Shown: positions 50,916 through 62,612 of the stretch, piece by piece | How positions within the stretch are numbered: the stretch's first letter is position 1 | How the letters are laid out: each line of letters begins with the position of its first letter | Source of the DNA: Notamacropus eugenii | Lineage: Eukaryota > Chordata > Mammalia > Diprotodontia > Macropodidae | Direction: 5' to 3' | Assembly: GCF_028372415.1 (NCBI RefSeq) | Contig: NC_092879.1 | Coordinates: 93,334,741-93,398,740 of the forward strand | DNA: 64,000 nt | Notes under the pieces: model-generated | The model's database searches: none | The model's input: only the letters and a program-made list of their open reading frames with translations | What the model was told of the DNA's origin: nothing | Program-made: the position numbers and the translations under genes

Positions 50916-51897
50916 TACCAAACATTGGTGACCAACTTTTAATTAGACATTTTTACTTTCTGAGACACAGGCTAACCATCAACAACACAGCTGGGGTTCA
51001 GCCACCCCAATGTTATTTCATTGGTACAGTAGAGCGATATTTACAAAGTCTTTCAAATTCAGCAACTCAAACCAAAATAGCTTAATTTTGGAAAACTCCA
51101 ATGCCTTAAAAAAATGGAAACAGTTCATTTTTACATTGTTGTAGAAAAGAACTTCTGAGTACGACTTCATTTCTTTTTAAGTGAGCTCTCATAGAGCCTA
51201 GTGCCCACAAATAAGGAATGAAAAGTGTTCTTTACATAGAAACATTGTGCTCCAGTGTGCAAAAAAGAAAAGCTATTTCTATATACACATACAAAGAAAA
51301 CCCTAAAATCCACAAGAAGACAGGCCACAAAAACAAAGTGTCCTCAAATTGAGAAATTTATAAAAACATTTACACAGAGTTGTTGACCTACTGGAAACCT
51401 GTATCACCTTCTCCAAGTCACAGAGTTCAAAAGTACCATCTTTAAAAAAAAAGAAACAGGAATTCTGTGCAAAAGAAAAGTGGGTTTTTTTTTAAACTCT
51501 AAACCAAAATCATTTTCCTCTCACTGAATAAACAAAAGATGACTGAAGAACTGAGCTGTTAAATTCAGGGCATGTAACCAAAAAAAGGCACACACAGGAG
51601 ATTCATAGAGGAATATATTTCATGCAGAAACCTTTGCATGTTGACAACTATATAGCAAAACCACAACCATTTTTAAAACGTCAGGCCAACCACTGGGCCA
51701 TTCTCTTCTTGCACGTATGTGCCCTTTGTAGCCTACCTGGCCCAGTGACCAGCTCATTGACACTGTCTCCCAAAATATATTAGATCTGAACAGCTTAGGA
51801 CAATGTTAGCCTGCAGCACTACTCCAATGCTTTTTTCACTCAGGATGCCTAGAGAAATGTACTCATCTCTGTTTATTTCAAATTGCTTTTTCACAAG
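50915..51897 (-). other. WDR44: probable WDR44 3' untranslated region
   Basis: Between the WDR44 stop and about 50915 the sequence is A/T-rich and free of recognisable transposons, as expected for a conserved 3'UTR. The end is set by the first plausible polyadenylation signal I could find on the minus strand and is an inference. A transcript could extend further. Confidence 0.5.
50938..50943 (-). terminator. candidate WDR44 polyadenylation signal ATTAAA
   Basis: TTTAAT on the plus strand reads ATTAAA, the commonest variant signal, on the gene strand about 955 bases past the stop. A T-rich stretch follows some 25-35 bases downstream. No canonical AATAAA in a better position was seen closer to the stop. 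Confidence 0.45.
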
Positions 51898-51992
51898 TCA
51901 AGCTACATATTTCTTTTTGTTAATAAACACTTTGATTGCTCCAGTGAAATCAGCAGACAAGAGAACTTCGGTATGGTCTGTCTTCAGGGCAC
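51898..51992 (-). CDS. WDR44: WDR44 last coding exon and stop
   Basis: After a TTTTCAG acceptor, two bases complete the split glycine codon. The exon then reads ALKTDHTEVLLSADFTGAIK and VFINKKKYVA, followed by TGA at 51900-51898. The LLSADFTGAIKVF strand closes the beta-propeller and matches recalled WDR44; the final residues (INKKKYVA against VNKRKNVS) have drifted. The seven exons here encode about 296 C-terminal residues with all phases compatible and no internal stop, so the gene looks intact. Confidence 0.95.
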
Positions 51993-51999
51993 CTGAAAA

Positions 52000-53440
52000 G
52001 CATTAAAGAAGAAGTGTAAGTGAATTCTAAAGCCATGGAAAAGCGAAAGCCTTAACAGCCACCTCCTTTACAAGCCTCATGTCATTCCACCTTCTGGGGG
52101 ATGATGTGGTGGGGAGGTGCATGGGAATCTTTTCTCTGGAAGCCCTTCACTTTACCACAAAACTTTCTTTACCTTTTGTGGTGTGCTGGACCCTGTCCCA
52201 TGGTTTAGAGAACTTTATGCACCCCCCCCTTCTCAGAATGTTTTTAAGACGCATAAAACACAAAGGTCTACAAAGGAAACCAAAGGTCAGTGAAATAGTT
52301 AGCTAAACACTAAAGGCCTAAGGTCACAGATCTTCTGGAATCTATCCATGACCTTCCCCCCCCCCCTCCCCCTTAGAGTGCCTGTGGACTCCAAGCTAAA
52401 ACTCCACTAGTTTACTCATCATACCCAGCTCAGGAGTTATCTTTAATAGGCCTTATCTTTGCCAGTTTTCAAAGATCTGCTGAGACAAGCTGTATCTTGC
52501 TACAGTAACCACAGTTTCTAAACCAAAATTTGGAACGCTATGACCGAAGTCATACTTTTGCATAGGCTTGTTTAAAAAGCCGCTAGCTTTTTTTTTGAAA
52601 TTGGGACTGCCCCCAGAAAATGGAGGCTATTCATACACACAAATGTACATCATCTAGAGCTCTCTGTCTCTGCCTCACCCACCCATCCCCACTGCCCTCT
52701 CAGAGTTGGGACTGACTCTAGGGTTTGCTACAGCTAACCACAGTTTAGGGTTTCATAAGATGGCAGGAAGCTGGAGGGTTTCTCGGCCCTAAGAGTTGGG
52801 GGGGGGAGGGGGCTGGCACAGTTGTGTCTCATGACCAAATTAAGCTCCAACTTTTTGGGTTCCACTTGTCAATACTGAGACTGGGAGGAAGATTCATCGC
52901 AGCCACTGTGAGGGACAGTCAATGCACTGCACCCTGATTCTGCACCTTCTCACACATCAGTTTGCTTAGGATAATCAGATAATTTGCTTGGATCACAGAC
53001 TCAAGAATGCTTGTAATTCACGGGGAGAAAAGCGCATTTAGGATTAGTGAAGAAGCTGGCTGGTCATTCCAGGGGGATGAATGGGACACAAGTGAGCCTG
53101 TTTCGGTTAGCTCTATCACAGGCATGTCCTAAGCATCGGAAAATATTCTTTCTCTTTCCTTTGGCCTTGGATCTCTGGACTGAAGGGCAAAGGTCTTTGG
53201 GACATGCGAAAGGGGAAGAGGGAAAAGGGAAGAGCAAAGGAAGGATCCGATGAACTGGAGCCACACTTAAGTTTCACTTTTCCCCCCCAAAACGTGGGTT
53301 GCCAGGAGTAGAAAAGAAAGAAGGAAATCAGACATAACCTTTTGTGCCCTACCCAGTGGGCCACAAAAACAAAAAGAAATCCTAGCAATCTATGAAAAGT
53401 TCTGCCTCTTTTAAAGAACACTTCTTATACAATTTCTTGG
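52000..53440 (-). other. WDR44: WDR44 last intron, unique part
   Basis: No transposon recognised. C-runs occur near 52356-52369 and a G-run near 52798-52806. Open frames on both strands are short and without domains. Confidence 0.5.
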
Positions 53441-53580
53441 TTTAGAGTTTCCTGGGGGCACTGAGAGATTCAGGGACTTTTCCAGGGTCAAATAGCTAGT
53501 AGATGCCAAAGGCAGAATTTGAGCACAGGTCTTCCTGACTCTCAGGTGAGACCTCTACCCACAGTGCAACACTGCCTCTA
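53440..53580 (-). mobile_element. CORE-SINE piece
   Basis: Complement of a tRNA-like end: GCACAGGTCTTCCTGACTCT then CTCTACCCACAGTGCAACAC. Confidence 0.65.
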
Positions 53581-53589
53581 CTGAGAGGT

Positions 53590-54060
53590 TGGAGATGGAC
53601 ATGTAGACTTGGGGATAATGTGATAATTGAGTCCATGTTAGTGGATGAGATTAAAGGAAAAGAGAAAGATGCAGGTGGAGAGAGAAGTGAAGAAAGCCTA
53701 GGACAAAGGAGAGACACAGAGATGAGAGACAGACTGAAGGGGATGGGCTCAAGGGCATAAGTAGAGAAGTTGGCCTTAGCAACGGAGGATAGAGCCAAGG
53801 ATGGCCTTCATCTCCCCCATCAAGCAGGGATTAAGACAGACACCATAAGAGGCCTTGAAGAGACATCTTTCACACAGTCATGGAGAATGATAATCAATGT
53901 AAAAAACAACAATTACAGTAGAGCACTGAGGTCTCAGTGGAGATTAGAGAGTCGATTAGGAATGGGGCGTAGTCAACAGTGGTGCAACTTCCAACAGAAA
54001 AAACCTACGTAGGAAGAGATACATGAGATGGCAGAGCCAACCTAGGGCTGGACTTTGGTT
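53590..54060 (-). mobile_element. L2 ORF2 relic, WDR44 last intron
   Basis: Diverged complement of the L2 segment seen at 1-300 and 55.7 kb (for example GGGATAATGTGATAATTGAG). A further L2-like piece may lie at 54400-54680. Confidence 0.5.
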
Positions 54061-54194
54061 AAGGCAAGAGCATGATACAAACTGCACCAAGACTTTGGGA
54101 ACATCCTATCTACAGATGAACTAGTCCACTATAGGCTCAAATTTATGGAGGAGGAGGTCAGAGCAGGAATAATGCAGCAGGAGAATGGAAAAAA

Positions 54195-54385
54195 AAACAA
54201 GCATTTATAGAAGGCCAGACGGTTTGCCAAGTGTTTTAGATACGTAGTCTCATTTGATGCTCACAAAGACGAACAGGAGGTATGATTATTATCTCTATTT
54301 CATGGATGAGGAAACTGATTGAGAGAAGTGAAATGACTTGCCCAGAGTCACACATCTAGTAAGTGTCTGAAGCAGATTCCCAGTA
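54195..54385 (-). mobile_element. MIR
   Basis: Complementary core TGGATGAGGAAACTGATTGA and ACTTGCCCAGAGTCACACAT. Confidence 0.75.
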
Positions 54386-55149
54386 CAGAGCTCTCTCCAT
54401 CCATCTGTCTGCCCAGGGAAAATAGGAGAGGATGGATGGATTGGAGATCATAATGATGATAATGAGCAGTTTGGGAGGAATGAGACAGGGGGAAAGACGG
54501 AAGAACAAGAAGTCACAGTCAGAGTAGGAGATTAGGAAGGTGGCAGCATGATGGTCTGTGGGTGGCTGGGATGTTGCCTGAGAATTAAGGGGGTTAGTGA
54601 GCTGGGAAGAGATCAGGTCATTGGAGCGGTTTAAGTCCTCAAGTGTAAGGGCAGGCCTCGAAGGTGGGCAAGGGAACTCAAACACTCACTTGGCTACTAT
54701 ATTGGCCGTGCAAGGGGCCACACAAACCTTCCTTGTTATAGAGCAGCCAGCTCAACACTGAGCTGCTCTACATATACCCAATTTAGGAAAATGCTATTTT
54801 ACAAGTTTTTCTCTAATTCAAAAAGCTTATTCTTTCAAACGGCCTCCCTTCCAGTTAGGTGCCATGTGGGAGACTTTACTATATTTCTCTCTTCCAATTG
54901 CATCACTAACCCTGGCAACACCTAGTACCATTGTGGCAGACAGGAGGTGCCCGATAAATACTGCTCACTAATTTCTCTCCATTCCCTGGCTAAGTGTTTT
55001 GAATATGACCACATTATCTCTTATCCTGGGGAGGCTGTGTCATTCAGATGTGGCCACAGCCTTAGTAACAAGTAGCCCCTGAAGTCATGCTGCCAGCAGC
55101 CGCTTCTGCTCATCTGAATGTGGATGCTGCTTGGGACAGAAGGGCAGCT

Positions 55150-56640
55150 GGCAAAGAATGGGCGTGACCTCCAGCTGAACTTTGATTTTCTCCTCGAGCT
55201 CTCTCCCACCTCTCCCTGGGGCTCACCCTGTTCTAAACTAGCTCCTCTTCCTCTGGCACCTCCCCTGCTGCTGTCTCCTCCCTCCTTCACTAGATGCTGC
55301 TGTCTCCTTCACAGACCACCCAACAGCTCAACTCCTAAAAACGGCTATGTATGCTCCCTGCCTCCACACACTCACCTCCCAAGGCCTTGGAGTCTGGCTT
55401 CCAGCTCCACCCCTCAACTCAAAGTGCCATCCCCAAGTACCCCAGGACTTCCCAGCTGCCAAATGCAGCCATTTTTTCTTGGTGCTCCCCCTTGACTTCT
55501 GTGGCCTCCAACGCTTCTGAGCACCTGCATTCCCACTCTTCTCTCACACTTGGGCCTGTCTTTGCTTTTTGGTTGGACACTGTTCTCTCCTGCTTCTCCT
55601 CTTACCCATCTGGCTGGTCTGATTGCTCCCTTGAAGACTCCTTTGCTGAGCTATCCTATGTGCTCCAAGTCCCACCCTCAATACAGGGATATACCTCAGG
55701 GTTCTGTCCCAGGCCTTCTTCTCTCTCCATTCACTCTCACCAACAACTTATGGGATAGGCATCTCTAGCGGGATGTCCCATGTCACCTCAACATGTTCAA
55801 ATAAAAATTAGATTACCCCTCAAACTCATCTTTTTTTCAACTTGCTTATTTGCATCAAGGGTACCACAATCCCTTCAATCAGCCATGTTTGCTAATTTTG
55901 CTAAGTTGTCCATGCCTCATCATCCACACACTGCCTCCTATCCAATCAGTTGCCAAGTCACACGTCTCAGAAGTATTCTTTTCTTTCACTCAGTTACCAC
56001 TCTTGGGCTCTCAACACCTCTAGCATGGACTACAGCAATGACCCAATTCATGGTCTCCCTATCTACAGTCTCATCCCCTTTCTAAACCATCCTGCTCTGA
56101 GCTGCCAAATGGATTTTCCTAAAGTACAGGCTGAGCATGTCACTGTCCCGTTCAAGAGGCTCCAGGGTTTCCCTATGGCCTGTAGGATGAAACACAGACT
56201 CCTCTGTTTGACCCTCAAAGTCACTCCCAATCTAGCTATTTTCCTAGACTGATTTCACATTCCCCTTCCTTACACATTCTAGGTTCTAGGTTTGAGCCAA
56301 ACTGGCACCTCCAGCTTCTTGGCCTTTGGTAAGGTTAGCCCCCATTTCCTGGATGCTCCCTTCACAGCTGAGCTCAAGCATGGGCCTCCTAACAAGAGAC
56401 CCTTCCTGATCCCCCAGTTTTGAGTGTTTTCCCCACTGCCTCTCAAGATTTCATAATCGCTCAGTATTGCGTTATTATTGTACTATCTGTAGCATTCTAC
56501 ATGGATATGTACCTGCGCTTTCCCCTAACTAGAAGGTAAGGTCCATGAAGGTAGGGCCTGTTTTCTTTTTGTCTTTGGACCCCCCTGCACTTGGCATGGG
56601 GCCTGGCACTGACTGAGTGCTTAAATGCTTCCAGAATAGA
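55150..56640 (+). mobile_element. long L2 relic in WDR44 last intron
   Basis: An almost continuous L2 3' portion. The ORF2 region that reads as P..GSV.G in living relatives lies at about 55690-55720 (TATACCTCAGGGTTCTGTCC). The AACATGTTCAAA segment follows at 55789-55801, then the 3' end with AAGGTCCATGAAGGTAGGGC and a GGCACTGACTGAGTGCTTAA tail. It is antisense to WDR44 and has no usable frame left. Confidence 0.85.
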
Positions 56641-56801
56641 ATTAAAAGTGGATTTCAGAGAAATGGAAACCTGAGAAGATGGAGATATGTTAGGGAAGTA
56701 TTCAGGGCTTCATAAATCCACTGCATCCAACAAGCAGGAGACACAGTCCTCATAGACAGGCAAGTCCTATCAAGTGTCCCCTTGGCTATGTGGGCACATA
56801 C

Positions 56802-56936
56802 CGGAAGGGATGGGATCTGATACTTGAGGTTCATTATCTTTCTCAGTAGCTTCAGTCTTCTCAGATGGCATTTCCAATGATAACATCAAACTTGGGTTTG
56901 GAGCAAAGATTGCTGATGTGACAACAGCATTGTGTG
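56802..56936 (-). CDS. WDR44: WDR44 penultimate coding exon (variable linker)
   Basis: The exon of 135 bases begins AHNAVVTSAIFAPNPSLMLS, which is conserved. It then enters an acidic and polar stretch (EMPSEKTEATEKDNEPQ, later SDPIPSG) that differs clearly from the recalled human DVQSEKSEGNEKSEDAEVLD while keeping length and charge. This is the fast-changing loop before the last beta strands. A CCTCCAG acceptor and GTATGT donor frame it. The following intron of about 4.8 kb holds a long L2 relic. Confidence 0.94.
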
Positions 56937-57285
56937 CTGGAGGGAAAAACAGACATTTCAGGAAGACTAATACGCCATCAGAAACAACAAAGGTTATGGT
57001 GGAAATTATACCACATTCCTGCTAAAATCTTCTTCCAAGCAAGCATCAGAACGCATTCTCCAAACTAGGCCTGAAAAATTCTCGAAATGAACTCCTGGCA
57101 ATTTCCTGATACGCCAATGCTGTCAGATCTGAATGAACCCAATCTAACTTCCGGCTTTCCACTTTAATATTTCTAATCGGAGTTGATGCAACAAAGTCTA
57201 AGTAAGAAGACTTACCATCCGGAATGATGGGATAATGCAAAACTGAGAACCACTACAAGGAGAGAACACAAAAGCAGGATCTTAC

Positions 57286-57413
57286 CTTTGATCCCTTCCC
57301 AGAAGTCATTGCGATCTCTTCTGACTGATGTAAACTTGCTTAAGTCATGGTAAGTACTCCAGATATAAACATATTTATCTTCTGAGCCACTGACAATGTA
57401 AGTGAAATCATGG
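57286..57413 (-). CDS. WDR44: WDR44 internal coding exon (SEDKYVYIWS)
   Basis: The 128-base exon completes the split serine and reads HDFTYIVSGSEDKYVYIWST, then KFTSVRRDRNDFWEGIK, ending in phase 1 at a GTAAGA donor. SGSEDKYVYIW is a canonical WD blade. The recalled human protein has Leu where this copy has Ile in TYIVSG. The RRDRNDFWEGI stretch is WDR44-specific and separates it from other WD proteins. Confidence 0.95.
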
Positions 57414-57639
57414 CTAAATTAAGAAAACAAGTGCACAGTCAGGGCCTAGCAGTGGGAAGTGACACAGCCTGTCCCCAAAGTCTGATTCTGAAATGCTCCT
57501 GTGGCTGGATATGAGAAGGGCCTTTGTTTTCAGAGAAAGCCCCTCTACTATGACTAGGCCCCGACCTGTGACTTCATCCAAGTAGTGAACTCCTGGTAGG
57601 GAAGCTCCTTAGACTGGCCAGGGATTGGCTACTTCTCTC

Positions 57640-58040
57640 ATTTATAGTCTTCACAAGTCATTGGGAATGCTGGGGGATTAAGTGACTTATCCACAGTCCC
57701 TCAGCTAGCATGTGTATATAGGACCATAGTGAGTATAGAGGACCAGAACTCAAATCTTACTGACTCCAAGACTGGCCCTTCATCTACTACTTTGCTCCTT
57801 TAGCTTTATGTTTTATGGTTTAACTTTAAGGTTAGAGATTTAGAATCAGAAGAAAGCTTATAGGCCACTGAATCCAACCCACTGCCCTCAATTTTACAGA
57901 TGAGGAAACTGAGGCATATAGAGGATAAGTGACTTGGCCAGATCACATAGCTAGTGAGGATCTGAGGCCAGTTTGAACCCAGGTTCTCCTGCTGCAGGTC
58001 CAGGGCATTAACCTCTCACCACATCTACCCTATCTGAAGA
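57640..58040 (-). mobile_element. two CORE-SINEs in a WDR44 intron
   Basis: One at about 57645-57790 and one at 57840-58040 (ACAGATGAGGAAACTGAGGC, then GAACCCAGGTTCTCCTGCTG). Both are complement-oriented and in gene direction. Confidence 0.7.
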
Positions 58041-58192
58041 AGGAAGCCCATGTACACAATGTACTTGGAATTATGTTGTTAATAAGGCCTGAGGTCACTT
58101 CCAGACTTCGGTTTTTCAAAGTAAGTGACATCATACACATAGTGCTTCAAAGCTTGTAAAAGACTGAATAATCTGTGAAGCTGGAGCCCTGC

Positions 58193-58330
58193 AGATACAT
58201 ACATACATACATATATGTATATATCCATTTTATAAATGAGGAAACTGAGGCTCAAAGGTTACACTTTTGCACACAAGTCATACAGCTGAAATGTTTTAGG
58301 ATAAAAAGCATTCAAGGCCTTTAATGAGAG
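58193..58330 (-). mobile_element. CATA/TATA short repeat and MIR piece
   Basis: ATACATACATACATATATGT (from about 58197) precedes a MIR core AATGAGGAAACTGAGGCTCA. Confidence 0.65.
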
Positions 58331-58820
58331 AATTCCCCTATGCAAAATCTCCGAACCTCAGAGCTCATCCAATCCACAGCAGAAGCAGGGGCTGGCTGGT
58401 GCCCACAGGTTCAGTTACTTGCCTGATGCTGCCCAGAGACATTGAGCAGAACTACAAGGGGTGTACCTGAGGGGCACCTGCTTCCAAGGTTGGAGCTCAT
58501 TCCTCACCAATAGGCCTTGGGACTATCATTTGTGTACACAAATGGAAAATGCAGAGCCAGAGCTTGAAGGAGGTAACTTGGATTGTATCCTCGATCCTGT
58601 CAGGAACAATCAGTGTAATCTGGGGCAAAGCCAACCTTTTCTGGACCTCAGTTTGCCCTTTCTCAAAATGGAGATAGTTCACTGTCTACCTACCACTGGA
58701 TTTGGGAAGGATAAAATGAGATCAGTGAAGTGAAAGTGCTTGGAAACATCAAAAATACCTTATTTCTAAGAAAGGGGGGATGCTCTGAGCCCTTCTGGCC
58801 ATTTCCCATCACCAGTTTAC

Positions 58821-58936
58821 CTGAAACTTGCTTTGATCTGGCTGCTGCTGTTGACATAACCTTTGTATTTCATGGACAATGACAAATCTCTAAGGTCATA
58901 TAGTCTAATTCTGGAATCATTTGAGGTCACCAAGAT
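58821..58936 (-). CDS. WDR44: WDR44 internal coding exon (DSRIRLYDLRD)
   Basis: This 116-base exon begins ILVTSNDSRIRLYDLRD and ends IKASF plus two bases of a serine codon completed by the next exon. DSRIRLYDL is the core strand of a WD blade. Acceptor TTTTTAG and donor GTAAAC are present. Together with the neighbouring exons it supports a normal, intact gene. Confidence 0.95.
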
Positions 58937-59126
58937 CTAAAAACACATCAAAGGAAAAGTTAGAGTAAGAAATTAACTTTTTTGGGGGGAGAGGGAGAAT
59001 GACAGCCAAAGAACAGAAGTCCCATTGAACACATGCATCCCATTCTTTGACAGAAGGGAAAAGACTCTCATAAAGCCCTGGACTTTCCAGTGGATGATCA
59101 AGACTGTGGGCAGACATGTGTGGTAC

Positions 59127-59228
59127 CTTATTTTCTCCAGGTAAAGGTTCGATGCCGGTAATTTTTCTCCCAACTCTGTTGCGTCCCCTGGTAGATCGTA
59201 CGTGTATTTGCGTATGGTATTTCAAGTG
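59127..59228 (-). CDS. WDR44: WDR44 internal coding exon (HLKYHTQ...PGENK)
   Basis: Thirty-four codons in phase 0 run from HLKYHTQIHVRSTRGRNRVG to PLPGENK, bounded by a TTTTAG acceptor and a GTACCA donor. The basic RSTRGRNRVGRK loop is a distinctive WDR44 insert between propeller blades. The donor departs from the usual GTAAGT at later positions but keeps GT. The end could be off by one base because of how I counted the line. Confidence 0.93.
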
Positions 59229-59351
59229 CTAAAAGGAGATTTTGAGTGTTTCTGTTAATTGCAACAACCTTTTAAAGGACAAGCCAGCATTTTTAACTTC
59301 CCCCAATGAAATGGTCACTTCCTGATGCCACCATACCAGCAAAGCACTGAC

Positions 59352-59543
59352 CTCAGTATCGTAGAAGATACATCGTCCATCATAGGTGCCAATGACAGCG
59401 TATTTGCCATTCTGACAGAAATTGGCAGCTGTGATCAGCTTGGTTTGGCCATCCACCTCATTCCACAATGCCACTTTTTTGTCAGGAATGTTCCAAAGTC
59501 GGAGTTTTCCATCCAAGGACCCGCTCAGAAAATACCGGTCATC
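59352..59543 (-). CDS. WDR44: WDR44 internal coding exon (WD repeat, DGKLRLW)
   Basis: This 192-base exon is 64 codons in phase 0, opening DDRYFLSGSLDGKLRLWNIP and closing GRCIFYDTE, with a GTCAGT donor. It joins in frame to the HPR end of the previous exon. It carries one complete WD blade with the DGKLRLW strand and most of the next (YAVIGTYDG...CIFYD). The encoded residues look the same as recalled human WDR44, showing strong constraint on the beta-propeller. The preceding intron of about 2.9 kb contains a minus-strand L1 relic. Confidence 0.96.
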
Positions 59544-59599
59544 CTAAAGAAGAGAAATGACCTCTTACTTCAGCAACTGCCCAACTCATGCAAATATTC

Positions 59600-59860
59600 T
59601 GGTTGTGTGTGAAGCAGTGCAGGACAACGGGATGAATTAGGGAAAGAACACCTGAGTTTGAATCCTGCTTTCTGATACTTGAACTATCTGACCAAGAAGT
59701 CATCTAGCTTCTCTGTGCCTCAGTTTACCCCAGAGGACTCCTTATGAAATAGAGAAGGTAGATTATAGTTGATAAAAAAAAAATGAAAATAATAAAATGA
59801 GGAGGTTGGATTTAATGACCTTTTAGATCCCTTCTAGCTCTGAATCTATGATAATCTTTG
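59600..59860 (+). mobile_element. CORE-SINE in WDR44 intron
   Basis: tRNA-like GAGTTTGAATCCTGCTTTCT, core TCTCTGTGCCTCAGTTTACC, and tail CCCTTCTAGCTCTGAATCTA. Confidence 0.65.
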
Positions 59861-59999
59861 GGAGAAGAAAAATTAAAGCTGACAGATACAACAAAATGGA
59901 AGCCAGAGTTCTTACCATACATATGCTTTGCTGAAGACTTACTTGTTCACGGAACTAATCTCCAAGAGGGAAGGTCATTTTTATCAACTGTCAGATCAT

Positions 60000-60130
60000 A
60001 GATTCAAAGTTGGAAGGGACCTGACAGAGCACGCCCAACTCTGTCAATTTACAGGTAAGGATACTGAGGCCCAGAGACTGGACTGATGTCACTCAAGGAT
60101 TAAGGATGATTTGAACCCAGGTCTTTGAAT
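60000..60130 (-). mobile_element. CORE-SINE piece
   Basis: AGATTCAAAGTTGGAAGGGA through ATACTGAGGCCCAGAGACTG to GAACCCAGGTCT. Confidence 0.65.
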
Positions 60131-60639
60131 TTCAATTCAATTTCAACATTATTTAGGTTACAGACCAAGGTCTATTCTACTCAGGGAAGAGTTTATAGTC
60201 AAGTTTGCCAAGTTTAAATTCTCTATCTGGAAAAACAGATTACTGTGAATTCTCTTAGCTAGCTTTGATAACTCTTAGAGATACCTGTTTCCCTTTAACT
60301 GACACTATAACTTAAGAAAATATCAACTAGAACCCAATCCAGCCCCATTTAACCCAAATTTTCAGAAAAAAAACAAACCTATTTAAAGTTCTAAAAAAAT
60401 TAGATAAATACAAAGTAATGAGCTATTTGCCAAGAGTCCCATCAGCCAGCCGCTAGTAGGATACAATCTCTCTGCCTGTTCCTCCTGATGGGCACCCATG
60501 GCCATCCCATAACCCTCTTCTATCTGGGAACCTTTAAAAGCTTGACAGTCAAATCTAAACAAGTATGAATAAAAGTGATTTAATTTCTATTAAAATAATC
60601 TTAATAAACACAGTCCATTATTCAACAGCTTTTACCGAG

Positions 60640-60800
60640 CCTTCCAAAGTCCAAAGGACAGAACTAGAGCTGAAAGGACCCACCAAGGACAGCTGCAGAT
60701 GAGGTAACTGAGGCCAGAGAGGGGAAGAGGTTTATCTGAGGTCACATAAGTAATATATGGCACAGCCAGAATTTGAACCCAAGTCTCCTGACTCCAAACC
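60640..60800 (-). mobile_element. CORE-SINE piece
   Basis: GAGCTGAAAGGACCCACCAA, then GATGAGGTAACTGAGGCCAG and TTGAACCCAAGTCTCCTGAC. Confidence 0.68.
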
Positions 60801-61144
60801 CAATTTTGTTTTTGTTTTTATTTTTCCCTACTTAATCACTCTTTTTTCTTTGGAACAACTGATATCTGTGCAGCCTTGCCAGAGGAAATTTAAGATGAAA
60901 AACAAACAAAAAAACAAACCCCACATCTCATTTCCCCCTCAAAAATGATGGAAGGAAAGAGAGGGAAGAGATGGAAACAAAAGTCCATAAACGTCCATAG
61001 AAGTTCAAGGCTGCGTCAAAATTCCAATCAAGTTGAAAAACAGAATTCTCCGATCATTAAGCTTTGGGTGGGGAGGGGCCTTGCAGGCTTTCTTTCAACT
61101 GAATCATGGGGCAAGTATGAAAAGGCAAAGCTTAGGAAAGCTCC

Positions 61145-62270
61145 ATACAGCTCTAACAGTTCTTGAATGATTAGACCAGTTCACAACTCCACCAATAATG
61201 CATTAGTGTCATAAGTTTTCCACATCCCCCCCAACATTTATCATTTTCCTTGCTGTCATGTTAGCCCATCTAATAGGTGTGAGGTGTTATCTGAGAGCGA
61301 TTTCAATTTGCATTTCTCTAATCAGTAGTGATTTAGATCATTTTTTATGTGACTATTGAGAGTTTTGATTTCTTCTTCTGAAAATTGCCTGTTCCTGTCT
61401 TTTGACCATTTATCGATTGGGGAATGGTTCATATTTTTTTTTTTTTTATAAATTTGGCTCAGTTCCCTATATACTTGAGAAATGAGGCCTTTATCAGAGA
61501 AACTTGCTGTAAAATTTTTTTATCCAGTTTCCTGTTTTCCTTCTAATTTTGGCTACATTAATTTTGTTTGTGCAAAATCCTTTTATTTCATGTAATCAAA
61601 ATTGTTTTACTTCCAATGATTCTCTTTTCTCTTGTTTGGTCATAAATTCTTCCCTTTTCCATAGATGTGATAGGCACATTTTTCCATGCTCTCCTAATTT
61701 TCTTCTGATATCACCTTTTACGTCTAAATCATTTATCCATTTTGACCTTATCTTGATATATGGTATGAAATATTGGTCTATGCCTCATTTCTTCCAAACT
61801 ACTTTCCAGTTTTTCCAGCAATTTTTATCAAATGGTGAGTTTTTACCCCCAAAGCTTGTATCTTTTTGAGTTTATCAAACTCTAGATTACTATGGTCATT
61901 TACTATTGTGGATTATGTGAACCTAGTCTATTCCACTGATCCACTACTCTATTTCTCAGCTAGTACCAGATTGTTCTCATTATTACCACTTTGAAATATA
62001 GTTTAAAGACCTGGTACTGCCAACCTGCCTTTCTTCACATTTTTTTCATTGACTCTCTTGTTATTCTTAAACAGATGATTTTTGTTATTACTTTTTCTAG
62101 TTCTATAAAATGATTATTTGGTAGTTTGAGTGGAATGGTATTAGAATAAATGAACTTTGGTACAAATGTCATTTTTATTATATTGGTTCAGCTTACCCAC
62201 AATCAATGAATATGTCTCTAATTGTTTAGATCTGTCTCTATTTGTATGGAGTGTTTTTGTTGAGTTACAC
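61145..62270 (-). mobile_element. old L1 3' half in a WDR44 intron
   Basis: Minus-strand L1 ORF2 C-terminus and 3' region, in the same transcriptional direction as WDR44, between the 62490 and 59543 exons. It is diverged, with many stops. A run of T near 61436-61447 is a possible secondary slippage site. Confidence 0.8.
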
Positions 62271-62489
62271 TGACAACTTTTGGGTCAGCTGTGCTCAAAA
62301 AGCAGATAAAGCAGAAAAGGTTTTACACTTCCATTCTAGGAGCAAGCAAGTCCTCGCCTGTCCCTGACCCACACTAAGTTTAAGCTGTTTTTCACTTAAG
62401 AAGTCCCTGGTTTTTTCCCCTCTGCCAGTGACTTCAACAATCTCAGTTCCTGCTTCCCAGAGCAGAGAATAACGTCAATCCACACTTAC

Positions 62490-62612
62490 TCTTGGATGGA
62501 AGGCGATAGCGGTGACAAAGTCTATATGTTGAAAACAGCAGAGGCATTCTCTTCGGGAAATGTGCCATAACCTGACGGTTTTGTCCATGGAAGAAGAAAG
62601 CAAGAAATAGTT
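62490..62612 (-). CDS. WDR44: WDR44 internal coding exon (WD repeat, HPR end)
   Basis: On the minus strand this 123-base exon has an AG acceptor at 62614-62613 and a GTAAGTG donor. It reads 41 codons in phase 0, starting [20 protein letters not shown] and ending AIAFHPR. DKTVRLW followed by the next ITAIAF-like strand is a typical WD repeat. The sequence matches the recalled C-terminal WD domain of WDR44 (rabphilin-11, Rab11-binding protein), a cytosolic and endosomal effector that binds active Rab11. It is the most 5' WDR44 exon in the window; the N-terminal exons lie beyond 64000. Confidence 0.95.

Noticed and set aside
55118-55758. Overlapping plus-strand frames of 125-135 codons in the WDR44 last intron
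   Set aside because: They lie in the L2 relic and reflect decayed LINE coding sequence, not a host gene.
58193-58225. ATACATA/TATGTATA stretch considered as the intronic microRNA mir-1277 known from human WDR44
   Set aside because: It is only a short CATA/TATA repeat; it does not show the expected hairpin arms and lies beside a MIR at the wrong end of the gene.
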